NCBI RefSeq assembly: GCF_001613085.1
Contig: NZ_BDBR01000002.1
Location: 186,001 to 250,000, forward strand
Direction of reading: 5' to 3'
Origin: Nocardia salmonicida NBRC 13393
GTDB taxonomy: Bacteria; Actinomycetota; Actinomycetes; Mycobacteriales; Mycobacteriaceae
Length of the DNA: 64,000 nucleotides
In this document: positions 56,874-64,000 of the stretch, piece by piece
Numbering within the stretch: position 1 is the stretch's first letter
How the letters are laid out: every line of letters begins with the position of its first letter
The notes under the pieces: model-generated
Seen by the model: only the letters and a program-made list of their open reading frames with translations
Told to the model about the DNA's origin: nothing
Databases searched by the model: none
Translations under genes and position numbers: made by a program

Positions 56874-57491
56874 TTAGGTGACAGATGTGGTCGTGAGGGT
56901 CGGGGACGGGTTGGGGTAGCACGAGGTCGCGACGTTGCCGACAAAGGAGACGTTGGTCGTCATGGTCATGCCGGGACTGGTGTAACTGGTCCCGGCGTAC
57001 TTGCTGGTGATCGATGTTCCGGCGGCGCCCGCGGTGACATTGATGGTCACCGCGGGCGGGGTGAAGCTGGTGCCGCCGGCAATCGGACCCGGCACGGTCA
57101 GCACGACATTCCCGCCTGACGTGGCGACGGTGCCTGCCACGGTGCCCCCGGAGGCGGTGGCCGAGACCAAGGTCGAATTCGCCGGAGTCGGAATGGTCAT
57201 TTTCAGGTTGCTGATGTTGTTCACAGTGAAGCCGGCGGCCGAACTGGGAACCGACGAGGCGCCCGGTGTGATGGTGATGGCCACCGCGGAGCCCGACGCC
57301 GCCGAGCCCGGTGCGGTGCCGGTGACCGAGGTGGTCATACTCGAGGTTTGGCCGATGCCGAAGACGGTGCCTTTACAGCTCCAGTTCACGCTGATGGGGG
57401 CGGCATTTGCCGGTGCGGCCAAACAGAAGACGGTGGCGACGGCCACCGGAGCGATAAGGCCGGCACGAAACAGGGACGAGGTCGATCTCAT
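56874..57491 (-). CDS. Secreted beta-rich protein
   Basis: A 205-residue protein with a signal peptide: RSTSSLFRAGLIAPVAVATV, FCLAAPANAAP, cleavage near ANA-AP. The mature part has alternating Thr/Ser/Val strands (GIGQTSSMTTSVTGTAPGS, NISNLKMTIPTPANST) and only two cysteines (SC near the start, SCYP near the end), probably a disulfide. Resembles secreted actinobacterial proteins sometimes labelled cyclase or dehydratase, without proof. ATG 57491 follows CTGGAG; longer starts add a His-rich non-signal leader and are rejected. An AT-rich gap lies upstream. Confidence 0.72.
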   Translation of the reverse strand: MRSTSSLFRAGLIAPVAVATVFCLAAPANAAPISVNWSCKGTVFGIGQTSSMTTSVTGTAPGSAASGSAVAITITPGASSVPSSAAGFTVNNISNLKMTIPTPANSTLVSATASGGTVAGTVATSGGNVVLTVPGPIAGGTSFTPPAVTINVTAGAAGTSITSKYAGTSYTSPGMTMTTNVSFVGNVATSCYPNPSPTLTTTSVT

Positions 57492-57529
57492 GGCGAACTC
57501 CAGGGAATGTCGATCAGCGGTATGACGAG

Positions 57530-57720
57530 AAGTCGAACCGCAAAATGGGTGTTCAAAAAATATAACCTGTTCTCGCATTTCTGTGGTTGAAATCGTCAAT
57601 AGAAGAGTGCTGAAAATATCATTATCCGCTATTAGATATTTACTCCGAATAGTTAATTCCGGAAAAGTTTCTACGTGGTCCGTCGCTAAATAAATAGTCG
57701 GGCGATACGTATGCCGTCAT
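57530..57720. other. AT-rich intergenic island
   Basis: Base composition drops to well under half G+C, with AAAAAATATAAC near 57555 and AAATATC-N14-GATATTT (57614-57641), a 7-bp arm inverted repeat. It lies between the secreted-protein gene (minus) and the SnoaL-like gene (plus), and must contain both promoters. Such AT-rich gaps in this class of genome often bind Lsr2-type silencers; that is inference. Confidence 0.45.
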
Positions 57721-57828
57721 CAGGCTCGGACGCGATTCGCGCGTTCCCGATGAGAGGAAGGATGTGCGGGCGGTGACATCGTCGCGGTCGTACGGTGTAG
57801 TGACGTAGCGATCGAACAAGGGAGCTCC

Positions 57829-58323
57829 ATGTCCACAGCCCTGCGCCCCGATGACATTGCCCGGCAGCTCGCGCGGCTGGCGGCGACAGAATCGATCATC
57901 GCGCTCAAACACCGCTACTTCCGGGCCTGCGACGCCAAGGATCCCGTCGGGTTCCGCGACTGCTTCGTCGCGGTCGGCTCGGTGCTGGACTACGGCCACC
58001 TCGGAGTCATGGATGCCGACGGCATGGCCGCGGTCTTCGCTTCGATCGCGTTGCGGCAGATGGACGGCAAGCACACGATCCTCGATATGCACCACGGTGT
58101 GCACCCCGACATCACGGTCGGGGAGGACGGCACTGCGAGCGGTCGGTGGACGCTGCGCTTTCGTCAGGTCGACCTGGTCGAACGCACCGAAACCGTTGCC
58201 ACCGGCGAATATGCCGACGAGTACCGGGTGCAGGACGGGCACTGGAAGATCGCGACCTGCCGGTTTCACCAGTTGTGGGCGATCACCAGACCGCTCGATG
58301 ACGCCTGTCGGATCACGCAGTAG
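57829..58323 (+). CDS. SnoaL-like nuclear transport factor 2-fold protein
   Basis: A 164-residue NTF2/SnoaL-like protein: IIALKHRYFRACDAKDPVGF, then strands GTASGRWTLRFRQVDL and RVQDGHWKIATCRFHQLW. Members bind or convert small ligands (often polyketides) or act in dehydratase/limonene-epoxide reactions; substrate unknown. AAGGGAG lies before the ATG. Divergent from the AT-rich gap. Opposite in direction to the next small gene. Confidence 0.75.
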   Translation: MSTALRPDDIARQLARLAATESIIALKHRYFRACDAKDPVGFRDCFVAVGSVLDYGHLGVMDADGMAAVFASIALRQMDGKHTILDMHHGVHPDITVGEDGTASGRWTLRFRQVDLVERTETVATGEYADEYRVQDGHWKIATCRFHQLWAITRPLDDACRITQ

Positions 58324-58341
58324 GAGCGGACCGATCGACGA

Positions 58342-58521
58342 TCAACCGAGCTCCTTCAGCTCGCGTTCGATCGCTGCCGCCGCGTGATGCATTCCGGTGC
58401 CGCGCAGTTGCTCGATCCGGTTGTGTACCCGGTCGATGCCATAGGACCGCACGACGTCGGCGATACCGACTCTGCCGCACGGAGCGGAGGCGAATCTTGC
58501 GGCTGTGTCACTCATTCTCAT
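58342..58521 (-). CDS. 59-aa small protein divergent from the XRE regulator
   Basis: A 59-residue protein starting ATG 58521 with GGGGGTTGCA before it. Sequence is RMSDTAARFASAPCGRVGIA then DRVHNRIEQLRGTGMHHAA and a charged end (ERELKELG). One Cys. The C-terminal half is helical and could bind DNA or another protein. Not recognised. Actinobacterial XRE/DUF5753 genes often sit beside small DUF397-type proteins; this one does not read like DUF397. Confidence 0.5.
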   Translation of the reverse strand: MRMSDTAARFASAPCGRVGIADVVRSYGIDRVHNRIEQLRGTGMHHAAAAIERELKELG

Positions 58522-58571
58522 TGCAACCCCCAATCGGGAATCCGTACCGATCCCTTCTGGAGCCTAACGTG

Positions 58572-58595
58572 TTGCACGTGCATCTGCACGTGCAA
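58572..58595. promoter_or_regulatory. Perfect 24-bp palindrome in the XRE promoter region
   Basis: TTGCACGTGCA (58572-58582), TC, then TGCACGTGCAA (58585-58595): perfect arms. It lies between the 59-aa gene and the XRE regulator and contains the CACGTG core twice. Probable operator, autoregulatory by analogy. Confidence 0.7.
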
Positions 58596-58605
58596 GGCAT
58601 CGGAC

Positions 58606-58631
58606 TGTGCCATGTAACAGGTTGTGGCACA
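58606..58631. promoter_or_regulatory. Second inverted repeat TGTGCCA-N12-TGGCACA
   Basis: Perfect 7-bp arms at 58606-58612 and 58625-58631. It lies 37-63 nt upstream of the XRE start, and the spacer holds TGTAAC, a possible -10. Confidence 0.45.
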
Positions 58632-58668
58632 CTCGGCTTCGCGAAGTTCGATGCTGACAGGAGTGCCC

Positions 58669-59586
58669 GTGAGTGAGGATGTGACCGCCGTCGTCGGTGC
58701 CTGCACCGGGCCGGATCCGGATGAAGACCCTGCTCTGCTGCGTCGGGTACTCGGTGTGCGTCTGCGGCGGTTGCGTGAGGCGGCAGGTATCAGCGGGGAC
58801 GCGGCAGGCCGGATGATTCGTGCCTCACATTCCAAGATCAGTCGCCTCGAGGCCGGTCGGGTCAGCTTCCGGGTGGCCGACGTCGACGATCTGCTGACCG
58901 CGTACGGGGTGCGTGATGCCGATCTGCGGGACGAATACCGGCTCCTGGTGCAGCGGGCCAACGGGACCGGACGTTGGCAGGCCGGTCCGGATCTGACGGT
59001 CGCGCGACCGGATACCTACCTGGCACTCGAGGATGCCGCCGCGCTGATCCGTTGCTACGCACCGAACTTGATGCCCGAATTGGTGTGGACGCCCTCCTAC
59101 GCGCACACGATCTTCGCGATCGCCGATCAGCAACCGGCCGCACAGATCCAGCACCGCATCGAAGTGCTGGCCCGACGGCAACGACTGCTCACCCGCGCGG
59201 ACCCGCCACGGGCGTGGTTCGTCATCGAGGAAGCCGCTTTGCGTCGACCGATCGGCGGAGCCGCGATCTGGCAGGCGCAGCTCGAGCATCTCGCCGAGTT
59301 GGCGGAGCGCCCCAATATCACCGTGCAGGTGCTGCCCGATCACATCGGCGGCCCAGCCATCAGCGCGACCCCCTTCACCATGTTGCGGTTCGCGGCGCCC
59401 GAGTTGAGCGATATCGCGCACTTTCTGCACCTGTCCGGCCCCCAGTTCCTCGAGAAGCCCGGCGAGCTGGACCGATTCAACGCGGTCTGGGATCGCCTCT
59501 GTGTCTGTGCTCTTCCGCCCGGGCGGACCGCTGAGCTGTTGGACACGCTGCGAACGAGCCCCGCTACCGTCGACCCCTCCTTCTAG
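58669..59586 (+). CDS. XRE-family regulator with DUF5753 ligand domain
   Basis: A 305-residue protein. The N-terminal HTH_31 domain reads LGVRLRRLREAAGISGDAAG, MIRASHSKISRLEAGRVSF. The rest is a DUF5753 domain (YLALEDAAALIRCYAPNLMP, PNITVQVLPDHIGG, GPQFLEKPGELDRF). Streptomyces and relatives hold dozens of these genes, usually next to a DUF397 and often a DUF574 methyltransferase. GTG 58669 has AGGAG at 58659-58663. Two palindromes lie upstream. The methyltransferase follows 25 nt after the stop. Confidence 0.88.
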   Translation: MSEDVTAVVGACTGPDPDEDPALLRRVLGVRLRRLREAAGISGDAAGRMIRASHSKISRLEAGRVSFRVADVDDLLTAYGVRDADLRDEYRLLVQRANGTGRWQAGPDLTVARPDTYLALEDAAALIRCYAPNLMPELVWTPSYAHTIFAIADQQPAAQIQHRIEVLARRQRLLTRADPPRAWFVIEEAALRRPIGGAAIWQAQLEHLAELAERPNITVQVLPDHIGGPAISATPFTMLRFAAPELSDIAHFLHLSGPQFLEKPGELDRFNAVWDRLCVCALPPGRTAELLDTLRTSPATVDPSF

Positions 59587-59611
59587 CGAACCCGACAAGA
59601 ACAGAGATCTG

Positions 59612-60442
59612 ATGTCAGACAACGCCTTCGGTGCCCCACTGTCCACCGACGTCGACACCACCATCGCCCACGAAGCCCGCGTCTACGACTACTGGCTCGG
59701 GGGCAAGGACAACTACCCGGCGGACCGGGCGCTCGGCGACGCCATCGGTGAGCACGTCCCTGCCATCAAAACGATGGCTCGCGCCAACCGCGCCTTCCTC
59801 GGTCGGGCGGTCCGGCATCTGGTCACCGACGCCGGGATCACCCAGTTCCTCGATATCGGCACCGGAATACCCACCGCCGGAAACACCCACGAGGTCGCCC
59901 AGCAGCTCGATCCGAACGCGCGGGTCGTCTACGTGGACAAAGATCCGATCGTGCTCGCCCACGCCCGGGCGTTGATGGACAGCACTCCGCAAGGTCGCAC
60001 CCGATTCATTCACGCGGACCTGCACGACCCGCAGTCCATCCTCGACCACCCCGACATCGCCGACACCCTCGACCTGAACGAACCGGTTGCCATCATGCTC
60101 GTCGCGATCATGATGTACTTCGCCGACAGTGACCGTCCCCAGGACATCATCGCCACGCTGCTCGATGCCGTCCCCTCCGGTAGCTACGTCGTGATCACGC
60201 ACCCCACCGCGGATTTCGCACCCGAGGCGATGGCCGGAGTCAAGGCCGCCGCGGAAGCGTCGGGGATCTCCTTCAACCCGCGGAGCAACGCCGAGACCGG
60301 TGAGCTGTTCACCGGAACCACCCTCATCGAACCGGGTCTGGTCCCCGTCGCCGCGTGGCGACCCGAACTCGTCGACCGCCCCGTCGCCGTCGCCGAGGCC
60401 GAAAGTGCTTGGTACTGGGCAGGTATCGGCCGCAAGCCCTGA
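59612..60442 (+). CDS. SAM-dependent methyltransferase, DUF574 family
   Basis: A 276-residue class I-like methyltransferase. RVYDYWLGGKDNYPADRALG opens it, FLGRAVRHLVTDAGITQFLD continues into IGTGIPTAGNTHEVAQQ (SAM-binding Gly-rich loop), and YVDKDPIVLAHARALM holds the acidic ribose-binding residue. The family is frequent in actinomycetes beside XRE/DUF5753 genes, target unknown. ATG 59612 is chosen over a frame extended into the XRE tail. It shares a transcript with the XRE gene. Confidence 0.88.
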   Translation: MSDNAFGAPLSTDVDTTIAHEARVYDYWLGGKDNYPADRALGDAIGEHVPAIKTMARANRAFLGRAVRHLVTDAGITQFLDIGTGIPTAGNTHEVAQQLDPNARVVYVDKDPIVLAHARALMDSTPQGRTRFIHADLHDPQSILDHPDIADTLDLNEPVAIMLVAIMMYFADSDRPQDIIATLLDAVPSGSYVVITHPTADFAPEAMAGVKAAAEASGISFNPRSNAETGELFTGTTLIEPGLVPVAAWRPELVDRPVAVAEAESAWYWAGIGRKP

Positions 60443-60487
60443 GTCCTGGACGAGCTGTCGAGCGATAGCGAGGAGACGCGCGGAGGT

Positions 60488-61771
60488 CTATCCCCAAGTA
60501 CGTCGTGTCGGGGGCATCTCGGCGTTCCCCGTTGGTTCCGGCACCACGCCGAGTACCTGGTGGATCCCGAGTCCGCCATCCTCGAAGCCCAAGGCGGAGG
60601 CAGCCATATAGAGCCGCCAGATTCGTGCCCGCCCTTCGCCGACGAGTGAGACCGCTTGTTCCCAAGCGTTTTCCAGATTCGCGACCCATTGGCGAAGGGT
60701 CAGCGCGTAGTGCTCGCGCAGGGCCTCGACGTCACGCACCTCGAAGCCGGCGCGTTCCATTGCCAGGACGACTTCGCCCACATCGACGAGTTCGCCGTCC
60801 GGGAAGACATAGCGCCCGATGAAGGAACGATTGCTGATGACGGAGCCGCCCGGCGAGGAGATGGCGTGGTTGAGCAGCCGTCCATGCGGGCGCAGCAGTG
60901 CGCGCAGGGTATCGAAGTACTCTCCGGCACGCTTGGAGCCGACATGTTCGAACATTCCGATGGAGGAGATGGCGTCGAACTCCTCGCCGCGCAGGTCCCG
61001 ATAATCGGTGAGCCTGATCTCGACACTGTCGGCGAGCCCCGCCTCGGCCACTCGTTTGCGGGCCAGTTCCACCTGGGCACTGCTGATGGTGACGCCGACG
61101 ACCTGCGCGCCATAGGTCGACGCCGCGTGCATCGCCATGGACCCCCAGCCGCAGCCCACGTCGAGCAGGCGCATCCCCGACCGCTCGGCCAACCCGAGTT
61201 TGCGGCAGATCAGATCGTGCTTGGCGCTCTGGGCTTGCTCCAGTGAGCCGTCGTCGTCGGGCACGAACCGCGCGCAGGAGTAGGTCATGCTCGATCCGAG
61301 CACCAGCCGGTAGAAATCGTTGCTGACGTCGTAGTGATGGCTGATCGCCGCCGCGTCGCGACGTTTGGTGTGCAAGGCTCCGCGCGCTGGTCGCGCTTCC
61401 TCCGGTGGTGGTGACGGGCGGCGCCCGAGCACCCCGAGTTGCCGTGCCGCGCCGATGGCCTGCCAGGCCGCGCCGAGGCCGAGGCGGGCGTCGTTCGGCG
61501 CGGTCGACTGGAGTGCTCTGAGCATTCTGAAGATGTCGCCGTCGAGGTCGACCGTGCCGGAGACGAACGCGCGCGCTACGCCGAGCTCGCCAGGTGCCCA
61601 GACGAGGTGGCGCAGAGCGTCCTCGGAGCGCACGCGCATCGTGCCGGGGCTGTCACCGTCGGGTTGGATCGTGCTGCCGTCCCAGAATTCGAATCCCACC
61701 GCGGGATGCGGGCCGAGGGTGGCTCGCAGCAGAGGTTCGAACGCGGCGGAGATCGCGGCCTTGTTACCCAT
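60488..61771 (-). CDS. Cyclopropane-fatty-acyl-phospholipid synthase family methyltransferase
   Basis: A 427-residue enzyme. HYDVSNDFYRLVLGSSMTYS and RLLDVGCGWGSMAMHAASTY (SAM pocket) precede EHVGSKRAGEYFDTLRALLR. It transfers methylene from SAM to cis-unsaturated acyl chains of phospholipids, or acts in mycolate modification. N-terminal 110 residues form the usual lipid-interacting extension. The gene is convergent with the DUF574 methyltransferase. UfaA1-like by length. Confidence 0.9.
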   Translation of the reverse strand: MGNKAAISAAFEPLLRATLGPHPAVGFEFWDGSTIQPDGDSPGTMRVRSEDALRHLVWAPGELGVARAFVSGTVDLDGDIFRMLRALQSTAPNDARLGLGAAWQAIGAARQLGVLGRRPSPPPEEARPARGALHTKRRDAAAISHHYDVSNDFYRLVLGSSMTYSCARFVPDDDGSLEQAQSAKHDLICRKLGLAERSGMRLLDVGCGWGSMAMHAASTYGAQVVGVTISSAQVELARKRVAEAGLADSVEIRLTDYRDLRGEEFDAISSIGMFEHVGSKRAGEYFDTLRALLRPHGRLLNHAISSPGGSVISNRSFIGRYVFPDGELVDVGEVVLAMERAGFEVRDVEALREHYALTLRQWVANLENAWEQAVSLVGEGRARIWRLYMAASALGFEDGGLGIHQVLGVVPEPTGNAEMPPTRRTWG

Positions 61772-61883
61772 TCGTCCACTATGGGCCGCGTCGTGCTTCC
61801 TGCGTGGGAACGACGCGTGTCATCTTCGGTGACCGCCTACCGTGGCGCGCTGATCGGTCACCCCGCCGATGCGCCTGCTTCGA

Positions 61884-62276
61884 TCAGGGCGAGTCCAGCA
61901 CGCTCGCCGGGACGCCATAGGGGAGAAAGCGCACCCGACGGCGGTCGTCGGTGTTGTCGCGGTGGGCGCGTAAGGCCTCCAGCTCATTGGGAAAGACCTG
62001 GTCGATCCTGGCCTGACCGGCATCGTCGGCGGTGTAGATCGCCCACACTCCGCTTCCGGTCTCGCCGGTGGTTTCGCCCTCGGGTGCTGTCGACGGTGGG
62101 CGTTGCGGCTGGACGAACTGTCCGAGCAGCGACGACAGTGCGCCGACGCCGGCCTGATCTATCCGATCCAGGTAGCCGCCTGCCTTCCCGAACAGGTCGC
62201 TGAGCTCGGCGCCCGTCCCGCGCAGTGCACGTTCGAAATCTTCCGGATCGATGCCGAATGGCCCGGTGTTTGCCAT
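61884..62276 (-). CDS. Hypothetical 130-aa protein
   Basis: ATG 62276 has AGGAGG 8 nt before it. The sequence begins ANTGPFGIDPEDFERALRGT and has an amphipathic helix (ELSDLFGKAGGYLDRIDQAG), a Pro/Thr-rich linker, and a C-terminal alpha/beta part VWAIYTADDAGQARIDQVFP. No membrane segment. Not recognised. A longer frame with a start at 62345 is possible but lacks the ribosome site. Confidence 0.55.
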   Translation of the reverse strand: MANTGPFGIDPEDFERALRGTGAELSDLFGKAGGYLDRIDQAGVGALSSLLGQFVQPQRPPSTAPEGETTGETGSGVWAIYTADDAGQARIDQVFPNELEALRAHRDNTDDRRRVRFLPYGVPASVLDSP

Positions 62277-62449
62277 CGCGTGTCCTCCTGAGGACGAGTT
62301 GGCGTGTCTGTCCACAGTGTCCTCGCGAAATGGCCGCTTCGCCACGATGGCGCTCGGCTGTGCGCGCGTCGCGTCACCGACATATCCGCAGGGCTCGTAG
62401 GTTGATCACAGCAGCCGTAGCACTTCCACCACGAGAAGGGGCTCACACG

Positions 62450-62707
62450 TTGTCGAATCTCGAGTTCGCCGTCGCCGCCGGCATCCTCACCGCTTTCCTG
62501 GCCGCGGGCACCGTCTCCGCTCAACCATCGGCACCGATCCTGCGGCACCAACACAGTGAGGTCGCCGGGAACGAAAACATCGCCGAGTCCGCTCCTGCTG
62601 GGGACAAGGACGAAAGTGCCGACGATCCAGGGAGCGAAGGTAAGGGCAAAGGTAAGAGTGAGGGTAAAGGTAAAGGGAAAGGCAAAGGAAAGAAGAGCGG
62701 CGACTGA
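62450..62707 (+). CDS. Small secreted protein with Gly-Lys repeat tail
   Basis: An 85-residue frame starting at TTG 62450 after AGAAGGGG. A signal-like segment SNLEFAVAAGILTAFLAAGT with SAQ cleavage is followed by an acidic mid-part (ENIAESAPAGDKDESADD) and a tail of about nine GK pairs ending KKSGD. Charge runs from acidic to strongly basic. The DNA of the tail is a GGTAAAGG-like microrepeat, AG-rich and low in G+C against its neighbours. Possibly a cell-wall or DNA-binding peptide; not recognised. Confidence 0.5.
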   Translation: MSNLEFAVAAGILTAFLAAGTVSAQPSAPILRHQHSEVAGNENIAESAPAGDKDESADDPGSEGKGKGKSEGKGKGKGKGKKSGD

Positions 62708-62828
62708 ATACGCCAGGCCCACTGAGTGTTTCGGGACGAGCCGCGAGTCGGAGCCGAGCGCCGGGCCCGATGGGCGATAATCGCCACGAAAGCTCGGCAG
62801 GTGCCGGGCGGTGGCGGGAGGCGGATCG

Positions 62829-63212
62829 ATGACCGCGATCGGGTTGGTCTTCACCGGAGTGGCTGTGCTGCTGCACGGCTACATCTTCGTGATGGAGTCA
62901 CTGCAATGGACGGCGCCGCGGACGCGAGCGACGTTCGGGATGTCGGCCGCGGAGGCGGAGACCACCAAGGAAATGGCCTTCAATCAGGGGTTCTACAATC
63001 TTTTCCTGGCCGTTGTCGCGGCGATCGGGATGGGGTTCACCGCGTTCGGCGACAAGGGAATCGGGCTGGCGCTGGTGCTGGCCGGGGCCGGGTCGATGGT
63101 GGCGGCGGGTGTGGTGCTGCTGGCGTCGTCACCAGGTAGGGCGCGTCCGGCACTGATCCAGTTGCTTCCTCCGCTGATCGGCTGTGTCGCCTTGGCGATC
63201 GCCCGGCTCTGA
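62829..63212 (+). CDS. DUF1304 family membrane protein
   Basis: A 127-residue protein with four hydrophobic helices. IGLVFTGVAVLLHGYIFVME and MESLQWTAPRTRATFGMS, then KEMAFNQGFYNLFLAVVAAI, are DUF1304 marks (HxYIFxxE, NQGxYN). ATG 62829 follows GGGAGGCGG. Function unknown. Convergent with the AraC gene that ends at 63245. Confidence 0.82.
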   Translation: MTAIGLVFTGVAVLLHGYIFVMESLQWTAPRTRATFGMSAAEAETTKEMAFNQGFYNLFLAVVAAIGMGFTAFGDKGIGLALVLAGAGSMVAAGVVLLASSPGRARPALIQLLPPLIGCVALAIARL

Positions 63213-63244
63213 GCACGATCGGTATTCACCCGGCAGCTGTCCCG

Positions 63245-64000
63245 TTATGGGATCTGCGCTGTGTCGGGGACGAGGACGATGCGCACGCCCTGGGTGAGTA
63301 CCGAGGTCGCGGTGAGCCCGAACAGTGTTCGGAAGGTGTCGCTGAAATGGCTGGCCGAGGCGAACCCCGCGTCGGCCGCGGCGCGGGTCAGGTCGACGCC
63401 CTCGGCAACGGCACCTGCGACCGACAACAGCCGTGCCCACAGGCGATAGCGCCGGAAACTGGTCCCGGCGTCGGCCGAGAACAGGTGCAGGAAACGGGAA
63501 GTGGAGATCCCGAGGGCGGCGGCCAATTCGGCGGCGCCCGCCTGCCCGGCGGGATCGTCGACGATCGTGTTCATCACCGCTCGGATCCGTTCGTCGATCG
63601 TCGCCGGTGCCTCGGGGCCCGCGATGATCCGGCGCAGCTCTCGAGGGTCTGGTGGGTCGGGTCGATTCAGGTAGGCGGTCAAGGTCGCCTCGTCGCGGTG
63701 TCTCGCCGCCACGGGCGTCGGCGGTTCGCTCATCGCGGCTCGCAGGCGGGCAGCCGCAGCCGAGCGGGGATCGAGATAGTAGAACAGGACGCGTCCGTCG
63801 GATTCGAGTTTGTGGGCCGTGCGCGCCGGTATCAGCACGCTGCGCCGCCGCCGCTCACCGTCGGATGTGCGGATGGTGAGCATCGCGTCGACGCCGAGAA
63901 CGAAGCACTGAACCGGTGTCGAATGGGTGTCCAGGTGGAACGACGGGCCCAGGAACGCCGCGTGCCCCTGCCAGAGCCACAGGGTGCGCTCGCCCGGTTC
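63245..64000 (-). CDS. AraC-family regulator, N-terminus outside window
   Basis: The frame is open to base 64000 on the minus strand. The visible part has RTLWLWQGHAAFLGPSFHLD (cupin-like sensing region, continuing beyond the window) and a C-terminal AraC HTH: ELAAALGISTSRFLHLFSAD and RAAADAGFASASHFSDTFRT. Methionine near 63883 is internal, not the start. Ligand and targets unknown. Confidence 0.85.
   Translation of the reverse strand, partial: EPGERTLWLWQGHAAFLGPSFHLDTHSTPVQCFVLGVDAMLTIRTSDGERRRRSVLIPARTAHKLESDGRVLFYYLDPRSAAAARLRAAMSEPPTPVAARHRDEATLTAYLNRPDPPDPRELRRIIAGPEAPATIDERIRAVMNTIVDDPAGQAGAAELAAALGISTSRFLHLFSADAGTSFRRYRLWARLLSVAGAVAEGVDLTRAAADAGFASASHFSDTFRTLFGLTATSVLTQGVRIVLVPDTAQIP

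Noticed and set aside
56526..57119. A 197-aa plus-strand frame across the gap and the secreted gene
   Set aside because: Its second half is the antisense of the secreted-protein gene and its first half has no family match.
57640..58269. A minus-strand frame opposite the SnoaL-like gene
   Set aside because: A shadow frame; the SnoaL frame has a ribosome site and family motifs.
62487..62876. A minus-strand frame opposite the Gly-Lys peptide
   Set aside because: It reads Leu/Ser/Pro-rich repetitive protein that is explained as the antisense of GK repeats.

Overview
The window is high-GC, gene-dense DNA from an actinomycete, most likely a mycolic-acid genus of the Nocardia/Rhodococcus/Mycobacterium group. 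This rests on content: a group 1h-type [NiFe] hydrogenase cluster, furA-katG, many acyl-CoA dehydrogenases and acyl-CoA ligases, a cholesterol-oxidase-like GMC enzyme, MpaB/DUF2236 proteins, an MMPL transporter, a cyclopropane/mycolic-type methyltransferase, and an XRE-DUF5753/DUF574 methyltransferase pair. Genus is inferred, not proven. I see no tRNA, rRNA, CRISPR array, transposase or replication origin.

1-11230: the 3' part of a hydrogenase operon, all on the plus strand. It starts inside the large subunit and continues through a NifU/Rieske-like Fe-S protein, three poorly described proteins (DUF5947-like, DUF6084-like and a 444-aa unknown), a 39-aa single-helix peptide, a maturation protease, hypC, hypF, a second hypC, hypD, hypE, a DUF6390-like gene with an apparent non-canonical start, and an unknown. 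Most junctions are 1-8 nt overlaps, so this is one translationally coupled unit. hypA and hypB are not in the window.

11297-20603: alpha/beta hydrolases with MarR and HxlR regulators, then a gene graveyard at 14555-15167 holding remnants of a VOC protein, a frameshifted HxlR regulator and a WYL-type regulator. After it come an intact VOC protein, furA-katG on the minus strand, a UsfY-like membrane protein and a GMC oxidoreductase with a terminator-like hairpin inside its coding sequence.

20607-43749: a lipid/acyl-CoA catabolic region. It has a minus-strand operon (acyl-CoA dehydrogenase x2, TetR, enoyl-CoA hydratase) with a palindrome upstream; an orphan hpnE-like gene; a TetR divergent from fadA-fadB, whose likely operator recurs before a nearby acyl-CoA dehydrogenase; an AraC regulator divergent from a Baeyer-Villiger-type monooxygenase, acyl-CoA ligase and cholesterol-oxidase-like GMC operon (reminiscent of virS-mymA); a two-domain TetR without a canonical start codon; and an acyl-CoA dehydrogenase divergent from a nitronate monooxygenase/enoyl-CoA hydratase/acyl-CoA ligase operon, with a tandem 21-bp repeat between them.

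43842-55905: two MpaB/DUF2236 genes, a TetR convergent with an aldehyde dehydrogenase that carries a TetR-type palindrome, decayed ORFs leading into an MMPL transporter, and a minus-strand unit of a 47-aa ORF, a linalool dehydratase/isomerase-family protein and a DUF5134-like membrane protein behind a strong 34-bp palindrome. Then come a PH-like membrane protein, a small protein and a mucin-like Ser/Thr-rich surface protein co-operonic with a MarR regulator.

55906-64000: the MarR gene, a small secreted protein, an AT-rich gap, a SnoaL-like protein, an XRE/DUF5753 regulator with a 59-aa divergent partner and a DUF574 methyltransferase, a cyclopropane synthase, small unknowns including a secreted Gly-Lys-tailed peptide, a DUF1304 protein and a partial AraC regulator. 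Family names, including all DUF numbers, are recalled from sequence patterns and were not checked by search.
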